Shown: positions 14,085 to 22,769 of the stretch, in pieces
Layout of the letters: the number at the start of each line of letters is the position of its first letter
Position numbering within the stretch: position 1 is the stretch's first letter
DNA from: J005 sp964613235
Lineage (GTDB): Bacteria > Pseudomonadota > Zetaproteobacteria > Mariprofundales > Mariprofundaceae
Reading direction: 5' to 3'
Length of the DNA stretch: 23,028 bases
NCBI GenBank assembly: GCA_964613235.1
Contig: CAZTGM010000028.1
Span: 1 to 23,028 of the forward strand
The notes under the pieces: model-generated
What the model was told of the DNA's origin: nothing
Databases searched by the model: none
Seen by the model: the letters and a program-made list of their open reading frames with translations, nothing else
Program-made: the position numbers and the translations under genes

Positions 14085-14687
14085 TCAGTCCTGCGGGGGA
14101 TGGTCATCGGTGTTTTGCTGAAAATGATTGCGCACATGCTGGTGGGCATAACGCCAGTAGCCCCAGCCGCCGGCGATGGCGGCGATAGCCAGCGCGGCCA
14201 GCAGGCCATAAAGGCCAAAATGTTCGATAATGACCATGCCGGCGACACCCAGCAGATGACCGAGCATATAGATGATGATCGACCAGCTGATACAATTGAC
14301 GATCTGCAAGATGAAGAAACGCCAGAACTCGAGGCTGGAACAGCCGAACAGAATGGCGGCGACCATGCGTGTGCCATACAGATACTGGAAAATAAAAATG
14401 GACCAGTGCGCGTATTTGTCGAGGATGATGTTGGCCTTGGGATAATGACGATGCAGCGAAGGAATGGATTCAATGATCTGCATGCCTCTCCAGCGCCCAA
14501 GTGAAAAGAAAATCAGGTGGCCGATAAAAGCACCGCTGGCAGCAACAACAATGACCTTCCAGGGCTGCATGATGCCTGCTGCAGCCAGGGCTGCCGCGGC
14601 AATGAATACCGTTTCTCCTTCAATCAGTGTCCACAGAAATACGGCCCAGTAACCGTATTGCTCGACAAATTGCTGGGCCCATTCCAT
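14085..14687 (-). CDS. DedA-family (VTT domain) membrane protein, 200 aa
   Basis: A polytopic inner-membrane protein of the DedA superfamily; members act in envelope homeostasis and some move undecaprenyl phosphate or phospholipids across the membrane. Visible signatures are the N-terminal re-entrant region WTLIEGETVFIAAAALAA, the FFSLGRWRG motif (family FxxGRxxG) and FQYLYGTRMVAAILFG with the conserved arginine, followed by two long hydrophobic helices. It starts six bases after the hisF stop on the same strand, so it is very probably transcribed with the histidine operon. The link to murA at the head of the same operon (peptidoglycan precursor synthesis) is suggestive of an undecaprenyl-phosphate role, but that is inference. 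Confidence 0.85.
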   Translation of the reverse strand: MEWAQQFVEQYGYWAVFLWTLIEGETVFIAAAALAAAGIMQPWKVIVVAASGAFIGHLIFFSLGRWRGMQIIESIPSLHRHYPKANIILDKYAHWSIFIFQYLYGTRMVAAILFGCSSLEFWRFFILQIVNCISWSIIIYMLGHLLGVAGMVIIEHFGLYGLLAALAIAAIAGGWGYWRYAHQHVRNHFQQNTDDHPPQD

Positions 14688-14693
14688 AACAGG

Positions 14694-15452
14694 CTAGAGA
14701 CGAACCGGAATGCCACGCCTGGCCAGATACGCCTTGGCCTCGCCAATCGTGAATTCACCGAAATGAAAAATGGAAGCGGCCAGAACAGCATCGGCCTTGC
14801 CTTCGGTCAGTCCCTCGGCCAGGTGTTCCAGCGTGCCGACACCGCCGGAAGCGATGACATTGGCTGTGATGTGTTCGGCAACGGTGCGTGTCAGGGCAAG
14901 ATCATAGCCGTTGCGTGTGCCATCTGCATCCATGCTGGTCAGCAGGATTTCGCCGGCGCCGTAATCGGACATACGCTTCGCCCAGTCCACGGCATTGATG
15001 CCCGTGGGTTTGCGGCCGCCATGCGTAAAGCATTCCCAATGCTTGTCTCCGACCTGTTTGGCATCAACGGCCACGACAATCGTCGAGGAACCGAAACGTT
15101 CGGCTGCCTCGCGCACCAGTTCCGGATTGACGATGGCCGCCGTATTGATGGAAACCTTGTCGGCTCCGGCATGCAACAGATTTTCGATATCGCCCAGTGC
15201 TTTGACGCCGCCGCCGACGGTCAGTGGCATGAATACGTTTTCCGCCACATCGGTGACCATATGATAGAGCGTGTCGCGGTTTTCATGGCTGGCGCGGATA
15301 TCGAGAAACGTCAGCTCATCGGCACCCTGTTCATCATATTTGATGGCCGCTTCGACCGGGTCGCCGGCATCGATGATATCGACGAACTGTACGCCCTTGA
15401 CGACACGGCCGTGGGCGATGTCCAGGCAGGGGATGATGCGTTTCGACAGCAT
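14694..15452 (-). CDS. hisF: Imidazole glycerol phosphate synthase, cyclase subunit, 252 aa
   Basis: Forms imidazole glycerol phosphate and AICAR from PRFAR using ammonia supplied by HisH. The (beta/alpha)8 barrel has both catalytic aspartates: Asp11 in IPCLDIAHGRVVKG and Asp130 in VVAVDAK. Phosphate-binding loops PLTVGGGVK and VIASGGVG are present. Length is normal. The ATG overlaps the hisA stop by one base (TGATG). No hisI or hisE follows; a dedA gene does. Confidence 0.95.
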   Translation of the reverse strand: MLSKRIIPCLDIAHGRVVKGVQFVDIIDAGDPVEAAIKYDEQGADELTFLDIRASHENRDTLYHMVTDVAENVFMPLTVGGGVKALGDIENLLHAGADKVSINTAAIVNPELVREAAERFGSSTIVVAVDAKQVGDKHWECFTHGGRKPTGINAVDWAKRMSDYGAGEILLTSMDADGTRNGYDLALTRTVAEHITANVIASGGVGTLEHLAEGLTEGKADAVLAASIFHFGEFTIGEAKAYLARRGIPVRL

Positions 15453-16186
15453 CAGCCGATCTTTCCGATGGCAGCGGCGAAATCAAGCGTGCCTTCATAG
15501 ATGGCACGGCCGGTAATGGCACCGCAGATGCCGTCATGCACATGCCTGGCACAGGCGCGTACATCATCCATGGAGGCGATACCGCCGGAAACGATGACCG
15601 GGATCCGGATACCTGTCGCCAGTTGCACTGTTTCCTCGATGTTTGGCCCGGAGAGCATACCATCGCGGGCAATATCGGTATAGATAATGGCGGCCACGCC
15701 ATCATCCTCGAATTGTTTGGCCAGTTCGCTGGCACGCACATCAGTGACATCATCCCAGCCATGTACGGCAACCATGCCGTTTCTGGCATCGATGCCGACG
15801 CAAATGCGACCGGGAAACGCACGACATGCTTCGCGCACCATATCGGGCTCGGCAATGGCGATGGAACCGAGGATGACACGGTCAATACCGAGTTCCAGCA
15901 TGCCCTCAATCATGGCCAGATTCCGCAGGCCGCCGCCGAGTTGCACCGGGATATCCAGGGCGGCACAAATGGCGCGGATGGCATCCTGATTGGCCGGTTT
16001 GCCGGCGAAGGCGCCATCGAGATCGACGACATGCAGTCGTCTGGCACCGAGTTGCTGCCAGTGTCGGGCCATGGCCGCCGGGTCATCGCCGTAATCGGTG
16101 GCTTCGTCCATGCGACCCTGTTTCAGACGTACGCAGTGCCCTTCCTTCAGGTCAATGGCGGGGATCAGTTCAAACGTATGTGTCAT
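15452..16186 (-). CDS. hisA: ProFAR isomerase, 244 aa
   Basis: Catalyses the Amadori rearrangement of ProFAR to PRFAR. The barrel starts with the signature LIPAIDLKEGHCVRLKQG (catalytic Asp12), and the second acid lies in IYTDIARDGMLSGPN; phosphate loops QLGGGLR and VSGGIAS match. ATG at 16186 overlaps the hisH stop in an ATGA arrangement and is preferred over an in-frame ATG four codons upstream. Confidence 0.95.
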   Translation of the reverse strand: MTHTFELIPAIDLKEGHCVRLKQGRMDEATDYGDDPAAMARHWQQLGARRLHVVDLDGAFAGKPANQDAIRAICAALDIPVQLGGGLRNLAMIEGMLELGIDRVILGSIAIAEPDMVREACRAFPGRICVGIDARNGMVAVHGWDDVTDVRASELAKQFEDDGVAAIIYTDIARDGMLSGPNIEETVQLATGIRIPVIVSGGIASMDDVRACARHVHDGICGAITGRAIYEGTLDFAAAIGKIG

Positions 16187-16815
16187 GACGGGTTCCATTC
16201 AATAAAGGCTTGCAACATGGCCAGACCGGCCCGCTGGGATTTTTCCGGATGAAACTGCACGGCCACGATATTGTCGTGTCCGATGGCAGCGGCAAACGGG
16301 TAATCGCCGTAGGAACAGGCAGCCAGAAGGTGTTCTTCCTGTTCCGGCGCGCAATAATAGGAATGCACATAGTAAACCTGTTGGCCGGCCAGTGGCGCCA
16401 GCACGGGATGAGCTTCCCGCTGCGAGGACAGAATGACATCGTTCCAGCCCATGTGCGGGATTTTATAGCCCCGTTCAGCATGCGAGGCAGGGAACGGGTT
16501 GACGCAGCCGGGAATCAGGCCGAGGCCGCGATAATTGCCAAATTCACGCGATACGTCCATCAACACCTGCATGCCCAGACAGATGCCCAGAAAAGGTGTG
16601 TCGGCCTGTATTTTTTCGACAATAGCCTGATCCAGTCCGGTCTCCTGCAAGGCTTTGACGCAGTCGCGGAATGCGCCTACGCCGGGCAATACGATGCGCT
16701 CCACCTGTTGCAGTTGTTGTGGCGTTTTGACCCATAGCACATCGCCGCCGGCATGTTCCAGTGCCTTGGCGATGGAGTGCATATTGCCCATGCCGTAATC
16801 AATCAGTCCGATCAT
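16183..16815 (-). CDS. hisH: Imidazole glycerol phosphate synthase, glutaminase subunit, 210 aa
   Basis: A class I glutamine amidotransferase that passes ammonia to HisF. The triad is complete: Cys79 in FLGICLGMQVL, His189 and Glu191 in AVQFHPEKSQ. N-terminus MIGLIDYGMGNMHS and LPGVGAFRDC are family-typical. It begins 15 bases after the hisB stop and overlaps hisA by four bases. Confidence 0.95.
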   Translation of the reverse strand: MIGLIDYGMGNMHSIAKALEHAGGDVLWVKTPQQLQQVERIVLPGVGAFRDCVKALQETGLDQAIVEKIQADTPFLGICLGMQVLMDVSREFGNYRGLGLIPGCVNPFPASHAERGYKIPHMGWNDVILSSQREAHPVLAPLAGQQVYYVHSYYCAPEQEEHLLAACSYGDYPFAAAIGHDNIVAVQFHPEKSQRAGLAMLQAFIEWNPS

Positions 16816-16830
16816 GTTTGTCTGCTTCGC

Positions 16831-17418
16831 CTACAGCGCGCCCTTGGTGCTGGGGATACCATGCTGGCGCGGGTCGGCCTCGATGGCCATGCGCAGTGCG
16901 CGGCCGAAGGCCTTGAATACCGTTTCGATGATGTGATGGTTGTTGGCGCCGCGCAGACAGTCGATATGGAGTGTGATACGCGCATGGTTGCACACGGCCT
17001 GGAAAAACTCCTTGAACAGATCGACATCGAAATTGCCCACATGCTCCTTGGGGAAATCGACATGATATTCCAGGCCAGGACGACCGGACAGATCCAGCAC
17101 GACGCGCGACAGCGCCTCATCCAGCGGCACATAGGCATGGCCGTAACGCACGATACCGGCCTTGTCGCCCAGCGCATCGCGTAATACTTCGCCGAGGCAG
17201 ATGCCGATATCTTCCACGGTATGATGACCGTCGATTTCCAGGTCGCCACGGGCCTGTACATACAGGTCGACGAGTCCATGGCGCGCGATCTGTTCGAGCA
17301 TATGATCGAGGAACGGGATGCCCGAATCCAGCTCGACAATGCCGTTGCCGTCCAGATTCAGTTTGAGGCGGATATCGGTTTCCTTGGTTTTACGTTCAAT
17401 GCTGGCCATTCTGCTCAT
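16831..17418 (-). CDS. hisB: Imidazoleglycerol-phosphate dehydratase (monofunctional), 195 aa
   Basis: Dehydrates imidazole glycerol phosphate to imidazole acetol phosphate. The manganese-binding repeats are visible: DHMLEQIARHG, GHHTVEDIGICLGE (His65, His66) and, in the second half, NNHHIIETVFKAFGRAL. The protein is the dehydratase alone, without the phosphatase domain fused in enterobacteria, so histidinol-phosphate phosphatase must be elsewhere. ATG at 17418 overlaps the hisC stop (ATGA) and has AAGGAG eight bases upstream; ATG at 17424 is too close to that site. Confidence 0.94.
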   Translation of the reverse strand: MSRMASIERKTKETDIRLKLNLDGNGIVELDSGIPFLDHMLEQIARHGLVDLYVQARGDLEIDGHHTVEDIGICLGEVLRDALGDKAGIVRYGHAYVPLDEALSRVVLDLSGRPGLEYHVDFPKEHVGNFDVDLFKEFFQAVCNHARITLHIDCLRGANNHHIIETVFKAFGRALRMAIEADPRQHGIPSTKGAL

Positions 17419-18446
17419 GCGCATGACTCCTTCAGTGCCTGAAGCAATTGCTTGTTTTCTTCCGCTGTGCCGATGGTGATTCGCAGGCAGTTGTGCAGCA
17501 GCGGACTGCCGCCCAGTTTCTTGATCAGAATCTTTCTTGCAAGCAGCTGTTCGAAAACAGCATCGGCATCCTGCACCCGCAGTGTGATAAAATTGGCTTG
17601 GGAGGGAAATACCTCGATGCCACCGATGGCCGCCAGTGCTGTCGCCATGCGCGCGCGTTCCTGCCGGATCGTGGCGGCTTGCTGATCAAATACATCGTAA
17701 TGATCGAACAGCACATCTGCTGCGACCTGTGTCAGCATATTGATGTTATAGGGCAGACGCACCTTGTTCAGTTGTTCGATCAGCGACGTATCGCCGATCA
17801 GGTAGCCCAGTCGCAGGCCTGCCCAGCCCAGCTTGGAAAAGGTTTTCAGAATCAGCACATGCGAACTGGCCAAATGCGTATGGTTGCGCTCGGAAAACGG
17901 TGCATAGGCTTCATCGATGACCAGCAGGCCTGAAAAATTGTCGCGAATGCGCAAGATGGTTTCTTCCGGCCACAGATTGCCGGTCGGGTTGTTCGGGCAG
18001 GCCAGAAAGGCAAGGCGCGCTTTCTCGCGGCTGGCGATTTGCAGAAAGCGGTCGGCATCCAGCGAAAAGTCGTCGTTCAGTGGCACAGGCGTAAATGGGC
18101 GTTTGAACCAGCGCGAAATCATTTCGTACATGACGAAGGTCGGGTCGGGTGCTGCGCAACTGCCGGGTTCGACGGCCATGATCAGCATCTGGATGATTTC
18201 GTCCGAACCATTGCCGATGAGAATCTGATCAGGGCGGACGCCTTCATGTGCGGCGATTTTTTCACGCAAGGCCAGCATGCCCGCGTCCGGATAGCGGTTG
18301 ATCGGTGCTGCGGCCAGCCGCTCGCCCAGTATCCGTTGTACGTCATCAGGCAGGGTGAACGGATTTTCCATGGCATCCAGTTTGATTAGGCCTGAGGCAT
18401 CCTGCACATGGTAGGCGGCCAGCGTTTTGATGTCGCTACGGATCAT
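17415..18446 (-). CDS. hisC: Histidinol-phosphate aminotransferase, 343 aa
   Basis: A PLP-dependent class II aminotransferase converting imidazole acetol phosphate to histidinol phosphate. The cofactor lysine is Lys205 in LKTFSKLGWAGLRLGYLIG; PNNPTG (151-156), VIDEAY and the N-terminal IKLDAMENPF substrate element also match. Many HisC proteins carry N-E-N-P at the last site; here it is AMENPF. The ATG overlaps the hisD stop by four bases (ATGA). Confidence 0.93.
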   Translation of the reverse strand: MIRSDIKTLAAYHVQDASGLIKLDAMENPFTLPDDVQRILGERLAAAPINRYPDAGMLALREKIAAHEGVRPDQILIGNGSDEIIQMLIMAVEPGSCAAPDPTFVMYEMISRWFKRPFTPVPLNDDFSLDADRFLQIASREKARLAFLACPNNPTGNLWPEETILRIRDNFSGLLVIDEAYAPFSERNHTHLASSHVLILKTFSKLGWAGLRLGYLIGDTSLIEQLNKVRLPYNINMLTQVAADVLFDHYDVFDQQAATIRQERARMATALAAIGGIEVFPSQANFITLRVQDADAVFEQLLARKILIKKLGGSPLLHNCLRITIGTAEENKQLLQALKESCA

Positions 18447-19744
18447 GCGTCGGCATCCAGTCTGAGTTCGAGTGTCAGGGCATGCGCCTGCAGTCCTTCA
18501 CGGTGCGCCAGATGGGCTGCGGCAGGTCCGATGGCGGCCACGCCTTCACGCGTGGAGCGGATGATGCTGCTCTTTTTCTGGAAATCGTAGACGCCCAGCG
18601 GGCTGGAGAAACGCGCTGTACGATTGGTCGGCAACACATGATTGGGGCCGGCGACATAATCACCCAGCGCTTCGGGTACAAAATGACCGAGAAAGATGGC
18701 GCCGGCATGTTTGATATAGGGCAGCAGCATGTCCGGGTCGTCCAGTGCCAGTTCCAGGTGCTCGGGCGCAATGCGATTGACGACATCGGCAGCCGTGGCC
18801 CAGCTGTCCACGAGAATCAGGGCACCGTGCGTTTCTACCGAGGCGCGGGCGATAGCTTGCCGCTCCAGTGTTTGCAGATGTGATTCAATGGCTACATCGA
18901 CGGCATCGATAAGTGCGGCATCGGTGGTGATGAAAATGCTTTGTGCAGCTTCATCGTGCTCGGCCTGCGACAGGAAGTCTGCTGCCAGCCAGGATGGGTT
19001 GCCGCCATCGGCCACAACGACGATTTCGGATGGGCCTGCAATCATGTCGATGCCGCAGGTACCGAAGACCTGACGTTTGGCGGCAGCGACAAACTTGTTG
19101 CCCGGGCCGACGATTTTATCCACGGCAGGTACGCTTTCGGTGCCGTAGGCAAGGGCTGCCACGGCCTGTGCTCCGCCGACGGCAAAGGCTCGTTGTACGT
19201 CGGAAATATAGGCTGCGGCCAGCACCAGTTCATTCGTTTCGCCGCCTGGCGTGGGTACGACCATGACGATTTCCTCAACGCCGGCCACGCGTGCGGGAAC
19301 GGCATTCATGATGACCGAGGACGGATAGGCTGCCTTGCCGCCCGGCACATACAGGCCGACGCGATCCAGCGGCGTGATTTTCTGGCCCAGCGTCAGGCCG
19401 GTGTCATCGGTATATTCCCAGTTTTCCTGTTGTTGATGTTCGTGATAGGCGCGCACGCGGCGCACGGCAAGCTGTAATGCTTCGCGATCCTGATCGGAAA
19501 CGGCATGCCAGGCTGCTTCCATGTCATTGCGGCTGATTTCCAGTGTGTTCTGCGTGCAGTTCCATTGATCGAAACGGGAGGTGTATTCACACAGGGCTGC
19601 GTCGCCGCGCTGTTTTACGTCGGCGAGGATATCCGCCACCAGGTTCTGCACATCCGCACCGGTATCGGTTTCACGGCTCAGCAACGCGTCGAGCTGGGTG
19701 GCGAAATCGCTGTCTGATGCATTCAGGCGGGTGATGTTGCTCAT
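18443..19744 (-). CDS. hisD: Histidinol dehydrogenase, 433 aa
   Basis: Carries out the two NAD-dependent oxidations of histidinol to histidine. Zinc ligands known from E. coli HisD have counterparts at Gln260 and His263 (SQAEHDEAAQS), Asp362 and His421 (GLQAHALTLELR). The catalytic pair Glu328-His329 lies in APEHLEL. GPGNKFVAAAKR and GPSEIVVVAD are family signatures. ATG at 19744, one base after the hisG stop with GGGAG upstream, is preferred over an in-frame ATG eight codons earlier inside hisG. Confidence 0.95.
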   Translation of the reverse strand: MSNITRLNASDSDFATQLDALLSRETDTGADVQNLVADILADVKQRGDAALCEYTSRFDQWNCTQNTLEISRNDMEAAWHAVSDQDREALQLAVRRVRAYHEHQQQENWEYTDDTGLTLGQKITPLDRVGLYVPGGKAAYPSSVIMNAVPARVAGVEEIVMVVPTPGGETNELVLAAAYISDVQRAFAVGGAQAVAALAYGTESVPAVDKIVGPGNKFVAAAKRQVFGTCGIDMIAGPSEIVVVADGGNPSWLAADFLSQAEHDEAAQSIFITTDAALIDAVDVAIESHLQTLERQAIARASVETHGALILVDSWATAADVVNRIAPEHLELALDDPDMLLPYIKHAGAIFLGHFVPEALGDYVAGPNHVLPTNRTARFSSPLGVYDFQKKSSIIRSTREGVAAIGPAAAHLAHREGLQAHALTLELRLDADA

Positions 19745-19745
19745 G

Positions 19746-20423
19746 TCATGCTCCCTTGTTATCGACAATTTGACGTAAATGGTTGATCAGCGGCTGGATC
19801 AGCTCGCGTTTGATGGCAAAGCTGGCCGGATTGACGATCAGGCGGCTGGAAATATCGAACAGCGTGGTCTCCTCGACGAGGCCATTGGCTTTCAGCGTGC
19901 TGCCGGTTTCAACCAGATCGACAATACGGTCGGCCATGCCGACCAGCGGTGCCAGTTCCATGGAGCCGTAAAGATGAATGATATCCGCATGCACGCCCTG
20001 ACCCAGATAATATTCAGCGGCAATTTTGTCGTATTTCGTGGCCACGGCAATGCGGCTTCCCGCAGCCGGTGGGCCGGCCTCGACCAGTTCTTTCGGCCCG
20101 GCCACGCACAACCGGCAAACGCCGATGTTCAGATCCAGCGGTTCGTACACATGCGGGCGGTATTCCAGCAGTGAATCGCGGCCGGCGATACCCAGATCGG
20201 CCGCACCCTGTTCCACATAGGTGCAGACATCAGCGGCACGGATGATGAGAAAACGCACGCGGCAATGGTGCTCGCCGAAATGAAGGTCCGGTCCGTCCAC
20301 CATCAGCTTACGGGTTTTCAGCACGTCTTCGACAGCTGTCAATCCAACGGCACCCAGTAACGGCAGCGTCTGTTCAAGAATCCGGCCTTTGGACAAGGCT
20401 ATGGTCAGGATTGTTTCAGCCAA
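19746..20423 (-). CDS. hisG: ATP phosphoribosyltransferase, short form, 225 aa
   Basis: First enzyme of histidine synthesis. TIALSKGRILEQTLPLL, GAADLGIAGRDSLLEY and the PRPP-loop segment DIIHLYGSMELAPLVGMADRIVDLVETGSTLKANGL region identify it. It lacks the C-terminal regulatory ACT-like domain, so by family knowledge it should need the HisZ subunit for activity and feedback; no hisZ is in the window. The start codon is TTG at 20423 (no ATG is available near it), with GAGGAG six bases upstream, and it overlaps the murA stop by eight bases. TTG plus overlap suggests expression limited by coupling to murA. Confidence 0.93.
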   Translation of the reverse strand: MAETILTIALSKGRILEQTLPLLGAVGLTAVEDVLKTRKLMVDGPDLHFGEHHCRVRFLIIRAADVCTYVEQGAADLGIAGRDSLLEYRPHVYEPLDLNIGVCRLCVAGPKELVEAGPPAAGSRIAVATKYDKIAAEYYLGQGVHADIIHLYGSMELAPLVGMADRIVDLVETGSTLKANGLVEETTLFDISSRLIVNPASFAIKRELIQPLINHLRQIVDNKGA

Positions 20424-21708
20424 AGGTGACTCCTCTCATCCAGGTTTCGCTGCCGCTGTGACGTTCGATGTCGGCCCCGAGTTTTTGCAGTTTCTCTTCG
20501 ATGCGTTCATAGCCGCGGTCGATATGATAGACGCGGGAGATTTCCGTTTCACCTTCGGCTGCCAGCCCCGCCAGCACCAGACTGGCGGATGCACGCAGGT
20601 CGGTAGCCATGACCGGCGCTGCGGACAGCGTTTGCACGCCTTTGACCACGGCCGTGTTGCCGTCCAGGCTGATATCTGCACCCATGCGTGCCAGTTCCTG
20701 CACGTGCATGAAACGGTTTTCAAAAATGGTTTCGCAGATGATACTGGTGCCCTGTGCAATGGTCATCAGGGCCATGAACTGGGCTTGCAGATCGGTCGGG
20801 AAACCGGGATGCGGCATGGTATGAATATTGACGCTGTTCAGGCGTCCGGCGGCACGACAGCGAATCGTATCCTCGCCGCATTCGACATCGACACCGGCAT
20901 CGCGAATGCGCGCGATGAATGCCTCCAGTTGCGACGGATCGGTGTCGGTGACGGTCACATCACCGCCGGTAATGATGCCGGCAGCCAGATAGGTGGCCGT
21001 TTCAATGCGATCGGGAATCACCTCGATATCGCCGGCACGGATGGCACTGACGCCGCGGATGGTAATTTTGTTGCTGCCATCGCCCTCGATATCGGCTCCG
21101 AGCGCACGCAGTGAGTCGGCCAGATTGACGACTTCCGGTTCGCGTGCGGCATTGTCGAGAATGGTTTCACCCTCAGCAATAACTGCGGCCATCATCAGGT
21201 TTTCGGTGCCGGTAACGGTAACCTGATCGAACATGATATGGGCGCCTTTCAGGCCATTGTCGGCACGGGCAATAACATCGCCCTGGGAAACATCGATGGT
21301 TGCCCCCATGGCCTCCAGCCCTTTCAGGTGCATATCAATCGGACGCGCGCCGATGGCACAGCCACCGGGCAGGCTGACGCGCGCTGTGCCGAAACGGGCC
21401 AGCATCGGCCCGAGTACGAGAGCGGAGGCTCGCATGGTTTTTACCAGTTCGTACGGTGCCTCGGCCTTGTCGGCCGGTCGTGTGTCGATATGCAGGCGGG
21501 ACTGATCGTCGAAATGCACGTGCGCACCCTGATAGGCAAGCAGCGTCATCATCGTGGAGATATCACGCAGATGCGGTACGCGGCGATAGGTAACCGGCCC
21601 TTCGGCGAGAATGGCTGCCGCCAGCAGAGGCAGGGCGGCATTCTTGGCGCCACTTGCTTCCACGGATCCGGATAGCGGTGTTCCGCCACGAATGAAGATT
21701 TTGTCCAT
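20416..21708 (-). CDS. murA: UDP-N-acetylglucosamine 1-carboxyvinyltransferase, 430 aa
   Basis: First committed step of peptidoglycan synthesis, moving enolpyruvate from PEP to UDP-GlcNAc in the cytoplasm. Lys22 in SGAKNAALPLLAA and the PEP-binding, fosfomycin-target Cys117 in LPGGCAIGARPID are present, so the enzyme should be fosfomycin-sensitive. Length is normal. ATG at 21708 gives the family start MDKIFIRGG; the frame is open 44 codons further upstream but that stretch is not conserved-looking. Heads the histidine gene cluster, an order seen in many beta- and gammaproteobacteria. Confidence 0.95.
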   Translation of the reverse strand: MDKIFIRGGTPLSGSVEASGAKNAALPLLAAAILAEGPVTYRRVPHLRDISTMMTLLAYQGAHVHFDDQSRLHIDTRPADKAEAPYELVKTMRASALVLGPMLARFGTARVSLPGGCAIGARPIDMHLKGLEAMGATIDVSQGDVIARADNGLKGAHIMFDQVTVTGTENLMMAAVIAEGETILDNAAREPEVVNLADSLRALGADIEGDGSNKITIRGVSAIRAGDIEVIPDRIETATYLAAGIITGGDVTVTDTDPSQLEAFIARIRDAGVDVECGEDTIRCRAAGRLNSVNIHTMPHPGFPTDLQAQFMALMTIAQGTSIICETIFENRFMHVQELARMGADISLDGNTAVVKGVQTLSAAPVMATDLRASASLVLAGLAAEGETEISRVYHIDRGYERIEEKLQKLGADIERHSGSETWMRGVTFG

Positions 21709-21727
21709 TAACGTTCCATTGTTACCA

Positions 21728-21780
21728 CAGGTATTGAGCAGTCCGCATGCGTCCTTGCTCCATGTGGCGAACCATACCTG
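21728..21780. repeat. Nested inverted repeats in the murA-thrB divergent region
   Basis: CAGGTAT (21728-21734) pairs with ATACCTG (21774-21780), and inside it GAGCA pairs with TGCTC around a central GCATGC. The 134-base region must hold both divergent promoters. The repeats could be a regulator site or an mRNA leader structure for murA. No histidine-rich leader peptide is present. Confidence 0.25.
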
Positions 21781-21808
21781 CTGAACGGGTGCGGAACAAT
21801 GCAGGATG

Positions 21809-21836
21809 CTGACACAGGCATTTGACGGGCTAGGAT
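21809..21836 (+). promoter_or_regulatory. Possible thrB promoter giving a leaderless or near-leaderless mRNA
   Basis: CTGACA (21809-21814), a 16-base spacer and TAGGAT (21831-21836) resemble -35 and -10 boxes. The -10 would end six bases before the thrB ATG. The same AGGA could instead be a ribosome-binding site seven bases from the ATG, in which case the promoter lies farther upstream. Confidence 0.2.
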
Positions 21837-21842
21837 GCACGC

Positions 21843-22769
21843 ATGTCCGTTTATACCGAATTAACCCGCACCGATATCGAACAGATCCTGGCCGATTATA
21901 CGCTGGGCGAATTGCATGCGTTTGAAGGTATTGCCGCCGGCATTGAAAACAGCAATTTCTTTATTGATACGGATACCGGGCGCTATGTACTGACCATTTT
22001 CGAGCGCATGCACCATGATGAGTTGCCGTATTTCATGCGCTTGATGAAGCATCTGGCGGCTGGTGGCGTTTCCTGTCCGGATGTGCTGGTGCGCAGGGAC
22101 GGGGAGCTGCTGTTTCAGCATGCGGGCAAATATGGCTGCATTGTTTCCTGTCTACCCGGCAGAACCTGCGATGAACTCAATGAAGTGCAGTTGCGTTCGG
22201 CAGGGCGGGCACTGGCGGCGCTGCATCTGGCCGGTCGCAGCTTTGTCGAACACCGGCCAAATCCGACCGGATTTGACTGGTTGCAGGAAACGGCACGGCA
22301 GGTGCTTGAGCCGATGCGGGAACGGTATGGCTCTGATGCCGTACAATTGTTGCAGGATGAACTGCAGTGGCAGCAGCATGCCGAAACGGAGGAACTGTCG
22401 CAGGGTGTGATTCATGGCGACTTGTTCGTCGATAATATCCTGTTTGAGGGCAATAATGTTTCCGGCATTATTGATTTTTATTACGCGCATGATGCGCCCT
22501 ATGTCATGGATATCGCCATTTCACTGAATGCACAGGCCGTATTGCTGGGGGCGAACGATACGCGCCGCATGCAGGCTTTTCTGGGTGGCTATGAAGCGAT
22601 CCGGCCCCTGCAGCCGGAAGAGCAGGCTGCATTGCCGCTGATGCTGCGCCGTGCGGCCCTGCGTTTCTGGGTCTCACGCCTGTATGATGCGCTGTTCCCG
22701 CGCGAAGGGGAAATGGTGCAGATCAAGGATCCGGAAGAATACCGCCGCAAACTATTGCTGCATCGCTAG
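21843..22769 (+). CDS. thrB: Homoserine kinase, aminoglycoside-phosphotransferase type, 308 aa
   Basis: Phosphorylates homoserine on the way to threonine. It is the APH/choline-kinase-fold version used by Pseudomonas and many alpha- and betaproteobacteria, not the GHMP-type ThrB of E. coli. Catalytic signature VIHGDLFVDNILF gives Asp193 and Asn198, and GIIDFYYAHD gives the metal-binding Asp211; the N-terminal GIAAGIENSNFFIDT loop is family-typical. Length is normal and the C-terminus (KDPEEYRRKLLLHR) looks complete. It stands alone, with no thrA or thrC beside it, and its stop is immediately followed by an insertion-sequence remnant. Confidence 0.92.
   Translation: MSVYTELTRTDIEQILADYTLGELHAFEGIAAGIENSNFFIDTDTGRYVLTIFERMHHDELPYFMRLMKHLAAGGVSCPDVLVRRDGELLFQHAGKYGCIVSCLPGRTCDELNEVQLRSAGRALAALHLAGRSFVEHRPNPTGFDWLQETARQVLEPMRERYGSDAVQLLQDELQWQQHAETEELSQGVIHGDLFVDNILFEGNNVSGIIDFYYAHDAPYVMDIAISLNAQAVLLGANDTRRMQAFLGGYEAIRPLQPEEQAALPLMLRRAALRFWVSRLYDALFPREGEMVQIKDPEEYRRKLLLHR

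Noticed and set aside
14517..15500. A 327-codon open frame on the plus strand
   Set aside because: It runs antisense to hisF and dedA, both with complete family motifs and overlapping operon structure; its translation shows no recognisable domain.
21709..21842. Histidine operon attenuator or leader peptide upstream of murA/hisG
   Set aside because: No run of histidine codons and no classic attenuator hairpin with a U-run; the inverted repeats there are asymmetric.
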